DNA from: JAHDHW01 sp965277415 | GTDB lineage: Bacteria > Bacteroidota > Bacteroidia > Chitinophagales > Saprospiraceae | Assembly (NCBI GenBank): GCA_965277415.1 | Contig: CBDICS010000071.1 | Span: 13,242 to 77,241, forward strand | Direction: 5' to 3' | DNA: 64,000 bases | In this document: in pieces, positions 36,014-45,610 of the stretch | Layout: every line of letters begins with the position of its first letter | How positions within the stretch are numbered: position 1 is the first letter of the stretch | Notes under the pieces: model-generated | Database searches by the model: none | What the model was told of the DNA's origin: nothing | Seen by the model: the letters and a program-made list of their open reading frames with translations, nothing else | Position numbers and translations under genes: made by a program

Positions 36014-37618
36014 GTGAGTATATTAATTTTCTTGATCATTTACTATATTTTGACTTCTGTCACCCTTCAAAAGCTATTTGTAAAAGCAGGTGAAGATGGC
36101 TGGAAAGCTTTAGTTCCCGGATTAAATTTTGTTATTTGGACCAAAATTATCGGACAACCTAAATGGTGGGCAGCTTTATTATTAATTCCTATCGTAAATG
36201 TATTTATTTGGTCAGGAATGTGTGTTGATATGGTGAGATCATTTGGGAAATATGGGTTTTGGGATTCCTTTCTAGCTGTCGTGGCTGCTCCTTTCCCATT
36301 CTTTCAAATCGGGAAAGACGATAAAACAAGCTATGTTGGACAGACCATTTTGCTCGAAAAAGCATATGCTGAAAAATTACGCGAAGCTGAAGAAGGTGAT
36401 GACAAATACAAGCTTAAAAAATTAGTTAAAAACAATCCTTATAAAAAATCCTCGGGTAGAGAGTGGGCCGAAGCTATTATTTTTGCAGTCTTTGCAGCTA
36501 CTTTCATCAGAATGTTTTTGATTGAAGCCTATGTCATTCCGACCTCTTCTATGGAAGGTTCTCTACTAGTCGGTGACTTCTTATTTGTGAGTAAAGCGCA
36601 TTATGGTATTCGGACACCACAAACCGTTGTGCAATTACCTTTGGTTCATAATATGGTTCCACTAGTCGGTTCAGAGTCTTATCTTAAGAATCCTAAATTG
36701 AACATGACTCGATTAAATGCTATTGAAAATATAGATCGAAATGAAGCGGTCGTTTTTAACTTTCCAGAAGGAGACTCTGTCTACGTTGCACCAGGTCGTA
36801 CATTTAGCGTCTATCAGACTAGAAGGATGCCTTTAAATCAAAGAAGATCAATTGAAAGATATGGATTAAGGACACGACCTGTTGATAAAATGGATCATTA
36901 TATCAAACGCTGCGTTGCTCTTCCAGGGGATAAATTTGAAATTAGAGACCGTAAAATTTATATCAATGATCAACCAGGTGAAGACCCTACAAATGTTCAA
37001 TATTCTTATAATGTAACTTCTCCGGGTACGACCCTAAATGCAAAAAGACTAGCCGAATGGAATATAAGTGCTGAAGATATTAATGGTGGCAGTGGAATTC
37101 GACCGGAAAGAAATAATATAGTCCTCAATCAAAGTGAATTAGAGAAAATCAAAGGCATAGCCAATAATATTACGATTGAACCCGTGTCTCAAAATGCTGG
37201 TGCCCCCAATCAATATTTCCCAAATGATCCAAAGCATTTTGGTCCATTAAAGTGGAATAATGATAATTATGGTCCGATAACCATTCCTAAAGCAGGAGCG
37301 ACGGTTGAACTTAGTCCGAGCAATCTTGCTTTATACAGACGTATTATCGAAGTCTATGAAGGGCCTAATAAAGTGTCTGTGAAGAATGGAAAAGTCCTAA
37401 TTAATGGGCAAGAAACTTCCACCTATACCTTCCAAATGGATTACTATTGGATGATGGGAGATAATCGCCATCGTTCAGAAGATTCAAGGTTCTGGGGTTT
37501 TGTTCCTCAGACTCATGTTGTGGGTAAACCGCTCTTTATCTGGTTTTCTACTAAAGATGGAAGCTTATTTAATGGCATTCGGTGGAATAGAATTTTCACT
37601 ACTGCTCAAAAGAACTAA
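36014..37618 (+). CDS. lepB: Signal peptidase I
   Basis: 534 residues from the GTG at 36014 (protein start MSILIFLIIYYILTS). The in-frame ATG at 35891 is rejected because it lies in an intergenic repeat. The N-terminus has membrane helices (about 1-20, 45-90). The catalytic serine is S179 in IPTSSMEGS and the general-base lysine is K298 in YIKRCVALPGD. The later box MMGDNRHRSEDSRFWGFVP is intact. Residues between Ser and Lys, and the 330-440 region, are longer than in E. coli-type enzymes, as is common in this phylum. It cleaves signal peptides at the inner membrane. Confidence 0.9.
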   Translation: MSILIFLIIYYILTSVTLQKLFVKAGEDGWKALVPGLNFVIWTKIIGQPKWWAALLLIPIVNVFIWSGMCVDMVRSFGKYGFWDSFLAVVAAPFPFFQIGKDDKTSYVGQTILLEKAYAEKLREAEEGDDKYKLKKLVKNNPYKKSSGREWAEAIIFAVFAATFIRMFLIEAYVIPTSSMEGSLLVGDFLFVSKAHYGIRTPQTVVQLPLVHNMVPLVGSESYLKNPKLNMTRLNAIENIDRNEAVVFNFPEGDSVYVAPGRTFSVYQTRRMPLNQRRSIERYGLRTRPVDKMDHYIKRCVALPGDKFEIRDRKIYINDQPGEDPTNVQYSYNVTSPGTTLNAKRLAEWNISAEDINGGSGIRPERNNIVLNQSELEKIKGIANNITIEPVSQNAGAPNQYFPNDPKHFGPLKWNNDNYGPITIPKAGATVELSPSNLALYRRIIEVYEGPNKVSVKNGKVLINGQETSTYTFQMDYYWMMGDNRHRSEDSRFWGFVPQTHVVGKPLFIWFSTKDGSLFNGIRWNRIFTTAQKN

Positions 37619-37820
37619 GAACCTCGTTTAAATTTTCATGATTGAGCGAAAGTAAGTAAATTTTGTTCTGAATGAGGCATGTTTATTTATGACTCGTCCT
37701 TACCCATTAGTCATTAGTCATTAGAGTTAAAACTTCTAATGACTAATGCCTTGAAGGTGTTTAAATAAGGCAAAGATTCCTTTATTTTTCGCTATCGAAA
37801 GCAAAATTTAAACAGGTTCT
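37618..37820. repeat. 203-bp element with AGAACC...GGTTCT ends and nested palindrome
   Basis: AGAACCTCGTTTAAATTTT (37618-37636) pairs with AAAATTTAAACAGGTTCT (37803-37820). A second palindrome (CATTAGTCATTAG / CTAATGACTAATG) sits in the middle at about 37714-37748. The first base overlaps the lepB stop codon. Confidence 0.6.
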
Positions 37821-37893
37821 ATTACTTTACACCTTTACCTATCAAATATTTTCTATATTTGAATAGATTTCAATATAACCAACACCATCTCCT

Positions 37894-38895
37894 ATGTTTG
37901 ATAAAATTGCATCCTTCTTTAGAAATTTATTTTCTGGACTTTTTGGTAGTAAAAAAAAGGACACCAAAAACACCCCTGGTAAAAATACTTCTACCACTAA
38001 AGAAGATTTGCCAAAGGCAGAACCAGACAGTCCACAAGATGCACCAGAAGTAGATCCAGACACAGCATCTTCCGTAGTCGTAGTAAATGAAGAAGATCCA
38101 GTTGTATTGGAACCAGGAGATGATCCTGCTGAAGCAGGCAAAAATAGCGCAGAAGATAAACCAGAAACACCAAAGGGCTCAACAACTGAACCATCAATTG
38201 AAGAACCACCTGTTGTTGAAGAACCCGTAATCGAGGAACCGCCTGTTGAAGAGCCTGAAGTGATCACTACGCCACCTGAAGTGGAAAAACCTAAACATAA
38301 GGCTAGGTATATGTGGTGCCTGGATAATGGTCATGGTAAACAAACCGCAGGAAAACGCTCACCAAAACTTGAAGATGGCAGTCAATTCTTTGAATATGAA
38401 TTCAATAGAGATATTGTAAAAAGAGTGAGCGAAGGACTTGATAAAGTTGGCGTAAAGTACTTCAACGTAGTACCTGAAGTAGATATTGATAATTTTCTAG
38501 AAGGGCGCGTAGGCCGTGCAAATAATTTAAAGAGCGATTTACCTAAAATATTCCTTTCTATCCATTCCAATGCCTTTGGTCGATCCGGTTGGGAAGCACC
38601 AAGTGGAATCGAAACCTGGTATTATCATAATAGTCGATCCGGTAGAGCGATCGCAAGCGTTTTCCAAAAACATCTAATGACTCAATTGAATTGGAAAAAC
38701 AGAAATTTAAAATCTTACCCGGGTAAAAAACAATTTTATGTATTGCGAAACACAAAGATGCCAGCAGTACTCACCGAAAATGGTTTTTATACTAATAAAG
38801 CAGAATGTAAACTCTTACTAAAGGATAGCATTCGTCAAAAAATTGCTGATGCACATATTAATGCTATTTTGGAAATTGAGAAAAATGGCATGTAA
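37894..38895 (+). CDS. N-acetylmuramoyl-L-alanine amidase (Amidase_3) with Pro/Glu-rich linker
   Basis: 333 residues. An amphipathic N-terminus (MFDKIASFFRNLFSGLFGSK) replaces a normal signal peptide. Next is an acidic Pro/Glu-rich linker (about 20-135). The catalytic domain is at about 140-330: H147 in CLDNGHG, the Glu of FEYEFN and the His of LSIHSNA bind zinc, and the Glu of LTENGF is catalytic. It cleaves the bond between MurNAc and the stem peptide. How it leaves the cytoplasm is unclear, since no cleavable signal is seen; it may be membrane-associated or work on recycled peptidoglycan. Confidence 0.85.
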   Translation: MFDKIASFFRNLFSGLFGSKKKDTKNTPGKNTSTTKEDLPKAEPDSPQDAPEVDPDTASSVVVVNEEDPVVLEPGDDPAEAGKNSAEDKPETPKGSTTEPSIEEPPVVEEPVIEEPPVEEPEVITTPPEVEKPKHKARYMWCLDNGHGKQTAGKRSPKLEDGSQFFEYEFNRDIVKRVSEGLDKVGVKYFNVVPEVDIDNFLEGRVGRANNLKSDLPKIFLSIHSNAFGRSGWEAPSGIETWYYHNSRSGRAIASVFQKHLMTQLNWKNRNLKSYPGKKQFYVLRNTKMPAVLTENGFYTNKAECKLLLKDSIRQKIADAHINAILEIEKNGM

Positions 38896-39407
38896 TGTCG
38901 ATAAGGTTCTTAAATCAATTTCCTTTTTGTCTTGAAACAAAAAGGAACAAAAAATTCAAGGCTGTTTACTTTTTTATACGAGGAAATCAAATCAAAAACC
39001 TAAATTCTAAAAACTCGCCTTTGAGATTCCCTTCTTTTATCTAAAGAATAAATTACTTTAGAGTAAAGCTGATTTAGTTTATTTGTTGGCTCAAACAGTT
39101 TAGAATTCTTGACGGCTTTTGATTTGATGTCCTCTAAAAAGTAAAAGGCCGTATTCCTAGCTTTTGGCAAAGAATCAAATTTAACAAAAATACTCGCTCA
39201 TCTGTTATCCCTACCCTATAACGATGGCGATCCCTATGAATGAATTCATTTTAAGTACTTCTTAAAGATTTTTTTTATATATTTGTTACGCTTCCCAATC
39301 ACTGACAAAGTATATCATAATATTTCACTTCCCTCCAATTTATTAAAATGATAAGTTTTTAAGGCTTAATGCTTTAAGAGTCTGACTGTGCTCTACCGTT
39401 TTCACTT
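38896..39407. other. Intergenic region with hairpin and promoter candidate
   Basis: A hairpin of CTTTTTGT / ACAAAAAGG lies about 30-60 bp after the amidase stop and could act as a terminator. A -7 match TATATTTG is at 39278-39285 on the plus strand, 123 bp before the next gene, with no convincing -33 TTG. No gene was seen. Confidence 0.4.
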
Positions 39408-42400
39408 ATGAAAAATTTAATACTCTATTTCTTGGTACTGGGGAATCTTTCTGTTTTTGGACAAATCAATTTCACAGCAAATGACCAAGTACCTATCTAT
39501 GATAACACCTTTGGGTTTGGTGTAAATCCAGGTTCTAATTCTGGCTGGGATGATGAAGCAGAAGCAGATATTGCAGCGGGAAATCCAGCCAATAATGTTC
39601 AAGGTGTTGGTTGTAATACCTTACGGCCTCCCCTACCCGAATGGTTTTTAGAATCTTGGGGTTATGATATTCGCCTCGATGAATTTCAATATTTTGAATC
39701 CTTGGGAATCAGAAATTTAACTGTTTTTTTAGGTGTTCCTTCTGCGGATCATCAAGATCCAAATTTTTATTGTCCCAATTATCAATCTACACTTTTTGAC
39801 AATATGTACCTTCCAATTTGGGATAATGGTGCCAATGGAACCCCTATCAATGATGATAATTATTACGCCAAATACGTTTATCAAACAGTCAATATTTATA
39901 AAGATCATGTAAAATTTTGGGAAATATGGAACGAACCAGATTTCGATTATTCTGCAAGCGGCTTCCTAGAGCCTGGGCAGCCGGGCAATTGGTATGAAAA
40001 CGTTCCAGATCCTTGCGACTATAAGCTTCGCGCTCCGGTTTATCATTATATTCGTTTACTCAGAATTAGTTATGAAGTAATCAAGTATGTAGATCCAGAA
40101 GCTTTTGTTGCTGTTGGAGGCTTGGGTTATGAAAGTTTTTTAGACATCATATTGAGGCATTCTGACAATCCCGACAATGGAATAGTCAATGCATCATATC
40201 CATTAACAGGGGGTGCTTATTTTGATGCCCTCAGCTATCATTCTTATCCTCATTTCAGTCTAAAAGAATGGGATAATGATATTGGAGATTTTGTATTCTC
40301 TCGACATTCTGATGCAGCTACACAAGAAATCACAAATCAAAAGGATGACTTTACAACTGTTCTGGAAAACTATGGTTATGATGGAAATACCTATCCACAA
40401 AAAACGTGGCTGATCACTGAAGGAAATGTCCCTGCCGAAAATTTTAATCCTGATTACTTTGGTTCTATTGAAGGGCAACGCAATTTTATTATCAAAGCAG
40501 TGGTCACATGTATGAGCAATAATATTCTACAGTACCATGTTTTCAAACTGGCAGAAGATTATCCCGTTGGTGGAGGGGTCAATGAATTTGATCGAATGGG
40601 GCTTTATGAGAACATTGATAATGTAGATCAATACGATCAAGTGATGACTGAAGAAGGAATGGCTTTCAAAACGACTTCGGATGCTATAGGGGATGCTGTT
40701 TTTGACCATGATAAAACACAAGAACTTAGCCTTCCTGATCATATTAATGGAGCAGCCTTTCAGCACACTGACAATTCATATACCTACGTCCTTTGGGCAA
40801 AAACCTCTATTGATGATTCTGAACTAGCTTCTGCAAATTACTCCTTCCCTGCTTCTATGAATATTAATCTTCTTGAAAAAAGACTATGGAATTTTTCGCA
40901 AACCAATGATTTAGTTGAAATTGGTGCTAACAATATCGCACTTACTGGAGCTCCGATTTTTTTACATGATATTTCTATAACGGGTATTCCTCCTATTGCT
41001 AATTTTGATTTTATGATTAGCCAAGATTGTGCCCCTTCCATAATTTCTTTTTTTGATAATTCTACTAATAATCCTGAAAGTTGGAATTGGACATTTCCTG
41101 GAGGAGTCCCGAATAACTCAAGTGATCAACATCCAATAATTTCTTATCCCTCTTCAGGAATATATGAAGCAAGCCTTTTAGTAAGTAATGGTTTTGGGAG
41201 TCATACATATAATCTTTCTTTTGAAATTGGAATGGATATCACTTCTGAATTAAATGCTGAATTATGTTCCGGTGATGAAATTGAAATCAATGGTACCGTA
41301 TACAATGAATCAAATCCAACAGGCACTGAAACCTTTCCAGCAGGAAGTACAAATGCTTGTGATAGTATAGTGATCGTCAACCTTACCTTTCATGAAATAT
41401 TAGAAAGTGAAACTTTTGCTACCATTTGCGATAATGAAACCTATGCTTTTAATGGAGAAGTCCTTTCTACTTCAGGAACGTATACCTTTGAAACCACTTC
41501 TAACAATGGTTGTGATAGTATTGCCGTTTTATATTTAAATGTGGAGTCTAGTCAATTTTTCAATCTAAACATGCAATTATGTTCCGGTGATGAAATTGAA
41601 ATTAATGGTACCGTATACAATGAATCGAACCCAACAGGTACTGAAACCTTTCCAGCAGGAAGTACAAATGCTTGTGATAGTATAGTGGTCGTCAACCTTA
41701 CCTTTAATGAAATATTAGAAAGTGAAACTTTTGCTACCATTTGCAATAATGAAACCTATGCTTTTAATGGAGAAGTCCTTTCTACTTCAGGAACGTATAC
41801 TTTTGAAACCACTTCTAACAATGGTTGTGATAGTATTGCCATTTTATATTTAAATGTTGAGCCTACTAATATTTCTAATCTAAACATGCAATTATGTTCC
41901 GGTGATGAAATTGAAATCAATGGTACCATATACAATGAATCGAACCCAACAGGCACTGAAACCTTTCCAGCAGGAAGTACAAATGCTTGCGATAGTATAG
42001 TGATCGTCAATCTTCTTTTTAATGAAATATTAGAAAGTGAAACTTTTGCTACCATTTGCGATAATGAAACCTATCTTTTTAATGGCGCTACCCTTTCCAC
42101 TTCAGGGACGTATACCTTTGAAACCACTTCTAATCATGGTTGTGATAGTACCGCCGTTTTATATTTAAATGTGGAGTCTAGTCAATTTTTCAATCTAAAC
42201 ACGCAATTATGTTCCGGTGATGAAATTGAAATCAATGGTACCATATACAATGAATCGAACCCAACAGGCACTGAAACGTTTCCAGCAGGAAGTACAAATG
42301 CTTGCGATAGTATAGTGATCGTCAATCTTACCTTTCATGAAACATTAGAAAGTGAAACATTCGCTACCATTTGCGATAATGAAACCTATCTTTTTAATGG

Positions 42401-43253
42401 CGATATTCTATCTGCCTCAGGAACATATACCTTTGAAATCACTTCTAATAATGGTTGTGATAGTATTGCCATCTTGTATTTAAATGTAGAACCTACTAAT
42501 ATTTCTAATCTAGACATGCAATTATGTGCCGGTGGTCAAATCGAAATTAATGGAATAATATATAATGAAGTAAATCCAACAGGTATTGAAACGATTTCAG
42601 GAGGAAGCATAAATGGCTGTGATAGTATCGTAATTATCAACCTCACATTCGATGAAATTTTGGAAGGCGAAACTTTTGCTTCTATTTGCGATAATGAAGC
42701 TTATTCTTTCTATGGAGCAATGCTTACACTTCCCGGAACATATACCTTTGAAACAGCCACTAGCGAAGGTTGTGATAGTCTTGTCATTTTATATTTGACG
42801 GTGGAACCTACTTTTTATACTACAATAGAAGCAACTATCCTGCAAGGTGAAACTTATACTTTTGGTAATTCCACTTATGATGTTGGGGGGACATATTTTG
42901 ATATACTCATTGCTCAAAATGGTTGCGATAGTATTATTGAATTAAAGCTAATTGTAGATCAGCTTGATGCTACCAATGATTATAATAATCCAAAACTAAT
43001 TGACCTTCAGAGTTTTCCTAATCCTTTTTCTAATCAAATCAACATTTCGTTCCGATCTAATTGGGGTACGTTGAATGCATTCGATTTTTATGATACAAAT
43101 GGTCAACTGATGAGTAATGTTTTAAAAAATATTACATATCAAAATGATCGGTATTATCTAAATGCAAATTTTGCTACGCTCCCTAAGGGCGTCTATTGGT
43201 GTCAAATCCATTTGGAGGAAGGTATCTTTACTCAGAAGCTGATTAAATTGTAA
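39408..43253 (+). CDS. T9SS-exported glycoside-hydrolase-like protein with PKD domain and five 105-residue repeats
   Basis: 1281 residues. Signal peptide at 1-18. About residues 25-500 look like a clan-A (beta/alpha)8 glycosidase: KFWEIWNEPDFDY would supply the acid/base Glu and WLITEGNVP the nucleophile Glu, with DALSYHSYPH between; the exact family (GH39-like or other) is uncertain. A PKD-like domain is at about 530-610 (NPESWNWTFPGGVPNNSS). Five repeats of 105 residues run from about 615 to 1139, then a shorter one, then a T9SS sorting domain (LQSFPNPFSNQINIS, FYDTNGQLM, KGVYWCQI). It is likely a surface polysaccharide-acting enzyme. Confidence 0.8.
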   Translation: MKNLILYFLVLGNLSVFGQINFTANDQVPIYDNTFGFGVNPGSNSGWDDEAEADIAAGNPANNVQGVGCNTLRPPLPEWFLESWGYDIRLDEFQYFESLGIRNLTVFLGVPSADHQDPNFYCPNYQSTLFDNMYLPIWDNGANGTPINDDNYYAKYVYQTVNIYKDHVKFWEIWNEPDFDYSASGFLEPGQPGNWYENVPDPCDYKLRAPVYHYIRLLRISYEVIKYVDPEAFVAVGGLGYESFLDIILRHSDNPDNGIVNASYPLTGGAYFDALSYHSYPHFSLKEWDNDIGDFVFSRHSDAATQEITNQKDDFTTVLENYGYDGNTYPQKTWLITEGNVPAENFNPDYFGSIEGQRNFIIKAVVTCMSNNILQYHVFKLAEDYPVGGGVNEFDRMGLYENIDNVDQYDQVMTEEGMAFKTTSDAIGDAVFDHDKTQELSLPDHINGAAFQHTDNSYTYVLWAKTSIDDSELASANYSFPASMNINLLEKRLWNFSQTNDLVEIGANNIALTGAPIFLHDISITGIPPIANFDFMISQDCAPSIISFFDNSTNNPESWNWTFPGGVPNNSSDQHPIISYPSSGIYEASLLVSNGFGSHTYNLSFEIGMDITSELNAELCSGDEIEINGTVYNESNPTGTETFPAGSTNACDSIVIVNLTFHEILESETFATICDNETYAFNGEVLSTSGTYTFETTSNNGCDSIAVLYLNVESSQFFNLNMQLCSGDEIEINGTVYNESNPTGTETFPAGSTNACDSIVVVNLTFNEILESETFATICNNETYAFNGEVLSTSGTYTFETTSNNGCDSIAILYLNVEPTNISNLNMQLCSGDEIEINGTIYNESNPTGTETFPAGSTNACDSIVIVNLLFNEILESETFATICDNETYLFNGATLSTSGTYTFETTSNHGCDSTAVLYLNVESSQFFNLNTQLCSGDEIEINGTIYNESNPTGTETFPAGSTNACDSIVIVNLTFHETLESETFATICDNETYLFNGDILSASGTYTFEITSNNGCDSIAILYLNVEPTNISNLDMQLCAGGQIEINGIIYNEVNPTGIETISGGSINGCDSIVIINLTFDEILEGETFASICDNEAYSFYGAMLTLPGTYTFETATSEGCDSLVILYLTVEPTFYTTIEATILQGETYTFGNSTYDVGGTYFDILIAQNGCDSIIELKLIVDQLDATNDYNNPKLIDLQSFPNPFSNQINISFRSNWGTLNAFDFYDTNGQLMSNVLKNITYQNDRYYLNANFATLPKGVYWCQIHLEEGIFTQKLIKL
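41250..42824 (+). repeat. Five 315-bp tandem coding repeats
   Basis: Units start at 41250, 41565, 41880, 42195 and 42510, with no length change. Each encodes two Cys-containing half-units (LCSGDEIEINGTVYNE, then TICDNETYAFNGEVL). Copies 1-4 are nearly identical in DNA; copy 5 has diverged (LCAGGQIEINGIIYNE). Confidence 0.9.
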
Positions 43254-43310
43254 GGAAACCTTTGTATGTTTGTAATACAACGATTTTCTATTTCAATAAA
43301 AATCTAAGCC

Positions 43311-44285
43311 TTGAAATATATAGACCTTCATACCTCCAAATCAGAAATCCAAGATTATCTATCTCAAAAAGGGTGGCTTCAGTCAAAGCATGAAAAAATA
43401 CTAAGCATAGAAAAACCTGGAGAAGGCAATATGAATGTTGTACTCCGCATTAGAACAAATGAACGATCCTTCATCATAAAGCAATCTCGCCCTTTTGTTC
43501 AAAAATATCAACAAATCGAAGCACCGATAGATAGAATAGATGTTGAATATCAGTTTTATGATGCCATTAATAGTGAGGAGTTAAAATCGTACATACCTCA
43601 AATTCTGGCATACGATAAAACGGAATATCTATTAGCCATGGAAGACCTTGGCCAATGCGAAGATATGGCTTCAATATATTCGTCTAATCAAATTGAAGAT
43701 ACAGATATAGATACCTTAGTTCGTTTTTTAGAAATCATTCATGGCAAAGCAGTATCTTCTGATTATCCTCAAAACATGGATTTGAGGCAGTTAAACCATC
43801 AACATATTTTTGTACTCCCTTTCAAAGAAGACAATGGTTTTGATCTCAATGATATCCAAGAAGGCTTACAATCCCTTTCTTTAATTTACAAAAAAGATGA
43901 AGCATTAAAATCATTAGTAGAGAATATAGGTAAGCAATATTTATCTAGAGGAACGACCCTCCTGCATGGCGATTATTATCCAGGAAGTTGGATGAAATCA
44001 GGAGATGGTTTATTTATCATCGATCCAGAATTTAGTTTTTTAGGATTTGCAGAATTCGACCTTGGAGTCATGACAGCTCACTTAATTCTAGCAAGTTTGG
44101 ATGATGGATATCTGCCTACTATCTGTAATAAATACGAACGAAGTATAGATCAGAATCTAGTTAGTCAAATCGCTGGTATAGAAATTATGAGGCGATTAAT
44201 TGGACTAGCTCAACTTCCACTAAAACGAAGCCTCGAAGAGAAAGACTATCTTTTACAAATAGCTCGAAGAATGCTTTTCTTATGA
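43311..44285 (+). CDS. APH-fold small-molecule kinase (methylthioribose-kinase-like)
   Basis: 324 residues, starting at TTG 43311 because no ATG lies before the conserved part. Features of the APH/choline kinase fold: KPGEGNMNVVLRIRT (glycine-rich loop), the lysine in FIIKQSRPFV, the catalytic loop LLHGDYYPGSWM and the metal site FIIDPEFSFLGFAEFDLG. The KPGEGNMNVVLR and KYQQIEAPIDR stretches recall methylthioribose kinases. It probably phosphorylates a sugar or nucleoside-derived hydroxyl in the cytoplasm. Its stop overlaps the next gene's start by 4 bp (ATGA), so the two are translationally coupled. Confidence 0.8.
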   Translation: MKYIDLHTSKSEIQDYLSQKGWLQSKHEKILSIEKPGEGNMNVVLRIRTNERSFIIKQSRPFVQKYQQIEAPIDRIDVEYQFYDAINSEELKSYIPQILAYDKTEYLLAMEDLGQCEDMASIYSSNQIEDTDIDTLVRFLEIIHGKAVSSDYPQNMDLRQLNHQHIFVLPFKEDNGFDLNDIQEGLQSLSLIYKKDEALKSLVENIGKQYLSRGTTLLHGDYYPGSWMKSGDGLFIIDPEFSFLGFAEFDLGVMTAHLILASLDDGYLPTICNKYERSIDQNLVSQIAGIEIMRRLIGLAQLPLKRSLEEKDYLLQIARRMLFL

Positions 44286-45562
44286 AAAAAAAGAATTCAT
44301 TTTATATAGGAATACTTTCTATCCTATATTTACTCTCTTGTACGAACACAAAGGAATCAGAAGTCAATATTCCTGCACCTCTTGAACAACAAACCTATGA
44401 TGATTCCTTAAAAATAAATACAGCTCAATACTACGATAAAATCTTAGGTGCGCTTGTAGGTTCAGCAATTGGGGATGCAATGGGTGCATCAACAGAAATG
44501 TGGCATCGATCCGATATTCAAAAAGAATACGGCTATATCAATGGCCTTACTACTGCTCTGAGAGAAAAAAGCCCGGAAGGTACTTGGCGACATAACATGA
44601 TTGCAGGTTCAACGACAGACGATACCCGATGGAAATATTTTACAGGCCAATATTTTTTAAAACATCGAGGAGATTTATCTTCTGATCACTTCGCTTCTTT
44701 TATCACCGATTACTATCAATCATTGGTCAAAAAACTATCTGAAGAAGAAGCTTTAAATTCAACAGATCAATTGGATGAAACATTGGAAAAAGTGAATTGG
44801 ATCAAAGAATGGGCTCGTGTATCTATGGCTTATCAAAAAGGTGGAAAGGAATATTATAAAGTGCAAAATCGCTTCTATGGTGGTGAAATGTCCTGTGCAG
44901 GAATGTTGTATACCCCTATGTTTGGCCTAATTGAAACAAATGCATTAGCTGCTTATGAACTGGCATTTGATCATGCTATTTTCGATATAGGTTATGCCAG
45001 AGATATTTCAGGTTTAGTAGCAGCTATGACGAATATGGCTATGAAAACCAATGAGATGGATTCCATTTTAAATACCCATCTTTATGTCGATCCCTATGAC
45101 TATAATAATAGCAGGTTAATAGGCAGATTGGCCTTTGCAATCGTAAAAGCATCTGATTTGATCCTCGAAGCATCTAAGGATTTTGAAATCCAGGATTCCA
45201 TTGAGATCCTCCCTCCTATTGGTTTCACTGGAAATGAATTAGACTGGGCAAGACAAAGCTTCATCTATAAAGAATTAGAAAAACAACAAAAAGCAATTGC
45301 TTTTCACGCAGGTGAAATTTGGCAAATCATGTATACTGGATTAAAATTCGGAGATGGAAATTTTGAAAAAACAATGTCTTTTATTGTCAATTGTGGTAGA
45401 GATAATGACACTGTGGCCGCAGTTGCAGGAATGATTCTTGGCGCTAAAGAAGGTTATTCTAAGCTTCCTAAAAATTTAAAAGAGCAGATTTTAATAGTGA
45501 ACAGAGAAGTGATTGGGATTGACCTGGAAGCCTTGGCTCAAGAGATTGTCAATAGCCATTAA
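44282..45562 (+). CDS. ADP-ribosylglycohydrolase-family lipoprotein
   Basis: 426 residues with a lipobox at C20 (SILYLLSCTN), so it is exported and lipid-anchored. The DraG-type fold shows GALVGSAIGDAMGASTE, the metal motif STTDDTRW (classical TDDT), GGEMSCAGMLYTPMFGL and the second metal site NCGRDNDTVAAVAGMILGA. The family removes ADP-ribose from proteins or small molecules. Being outside the cytoplasm while coupled (4-bp overlap) to a cytoplasmic kinase suggests a scavenging route for ribosylated compounds: hydrolysis outside, uptake, then phosphorylation. That pathway is inferred. Confidence 0.85.
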   Translation: MKKKNSFYIGILSILYLLSCTNTKESEVNIPAPLEQQTYDDSLKINTAQYYDKILGALVGSAIGDAMGASTEMWHRSDIQKEYGYINGLTTALREKSPEGTWRHNMIAGSTTDDTRWKYFTGQYFLKHRGDLSSDHFASFITDYYQSLVKKLSEEEALNSTDQLDETLEKVNWIKEWARVSMAYQKGGKEYYKVQNRFYGGEMSCAGMLYTPMFGLIETNALAAYELAFDHAIFDIGYARDISGLVAAMTNMAMKTNEMDSILNTHLYVDPYDYNNSRLIGRLAFAIVKASDLILEASKDFEIQDSIEILPPIGFTGNELDWARQSFIYKELEKQQKAIAFHAGEIWQIMYTGLKFGDGNFEKTMSFIVNCGRDNDTVAAVAGMILGAKEGYSKLPKNLKEQILIVNREVIGIDLEALAQEIVNSH

Positions 45563-45595
45563 GTCATTCGTGTTTACAAATGACTTAATGGCTAT
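45552..45595. terminator. Perfect 17-bp hairpin between convergent genes
   Basis: ATAGCCATTAAGTCATT (45552-45568) and its exact reverse complement (45579-45595) enclose a 10-nt loop. The stem includes the stop codon of the glycohydrolase gene. Probably a bidirectional transcript end, although no long U-run is present. Confidence 0.6.
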
Positions 45596-45610
45596 CGGCA
45601 AATGAAATTA

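Noticed and set aside
37842..38267. Ser/Gly-rich minus-strand ORF opposite the amidase linker
   Set aside because: It is an antisense artefact of the Pro/Glu-rich linker codons.
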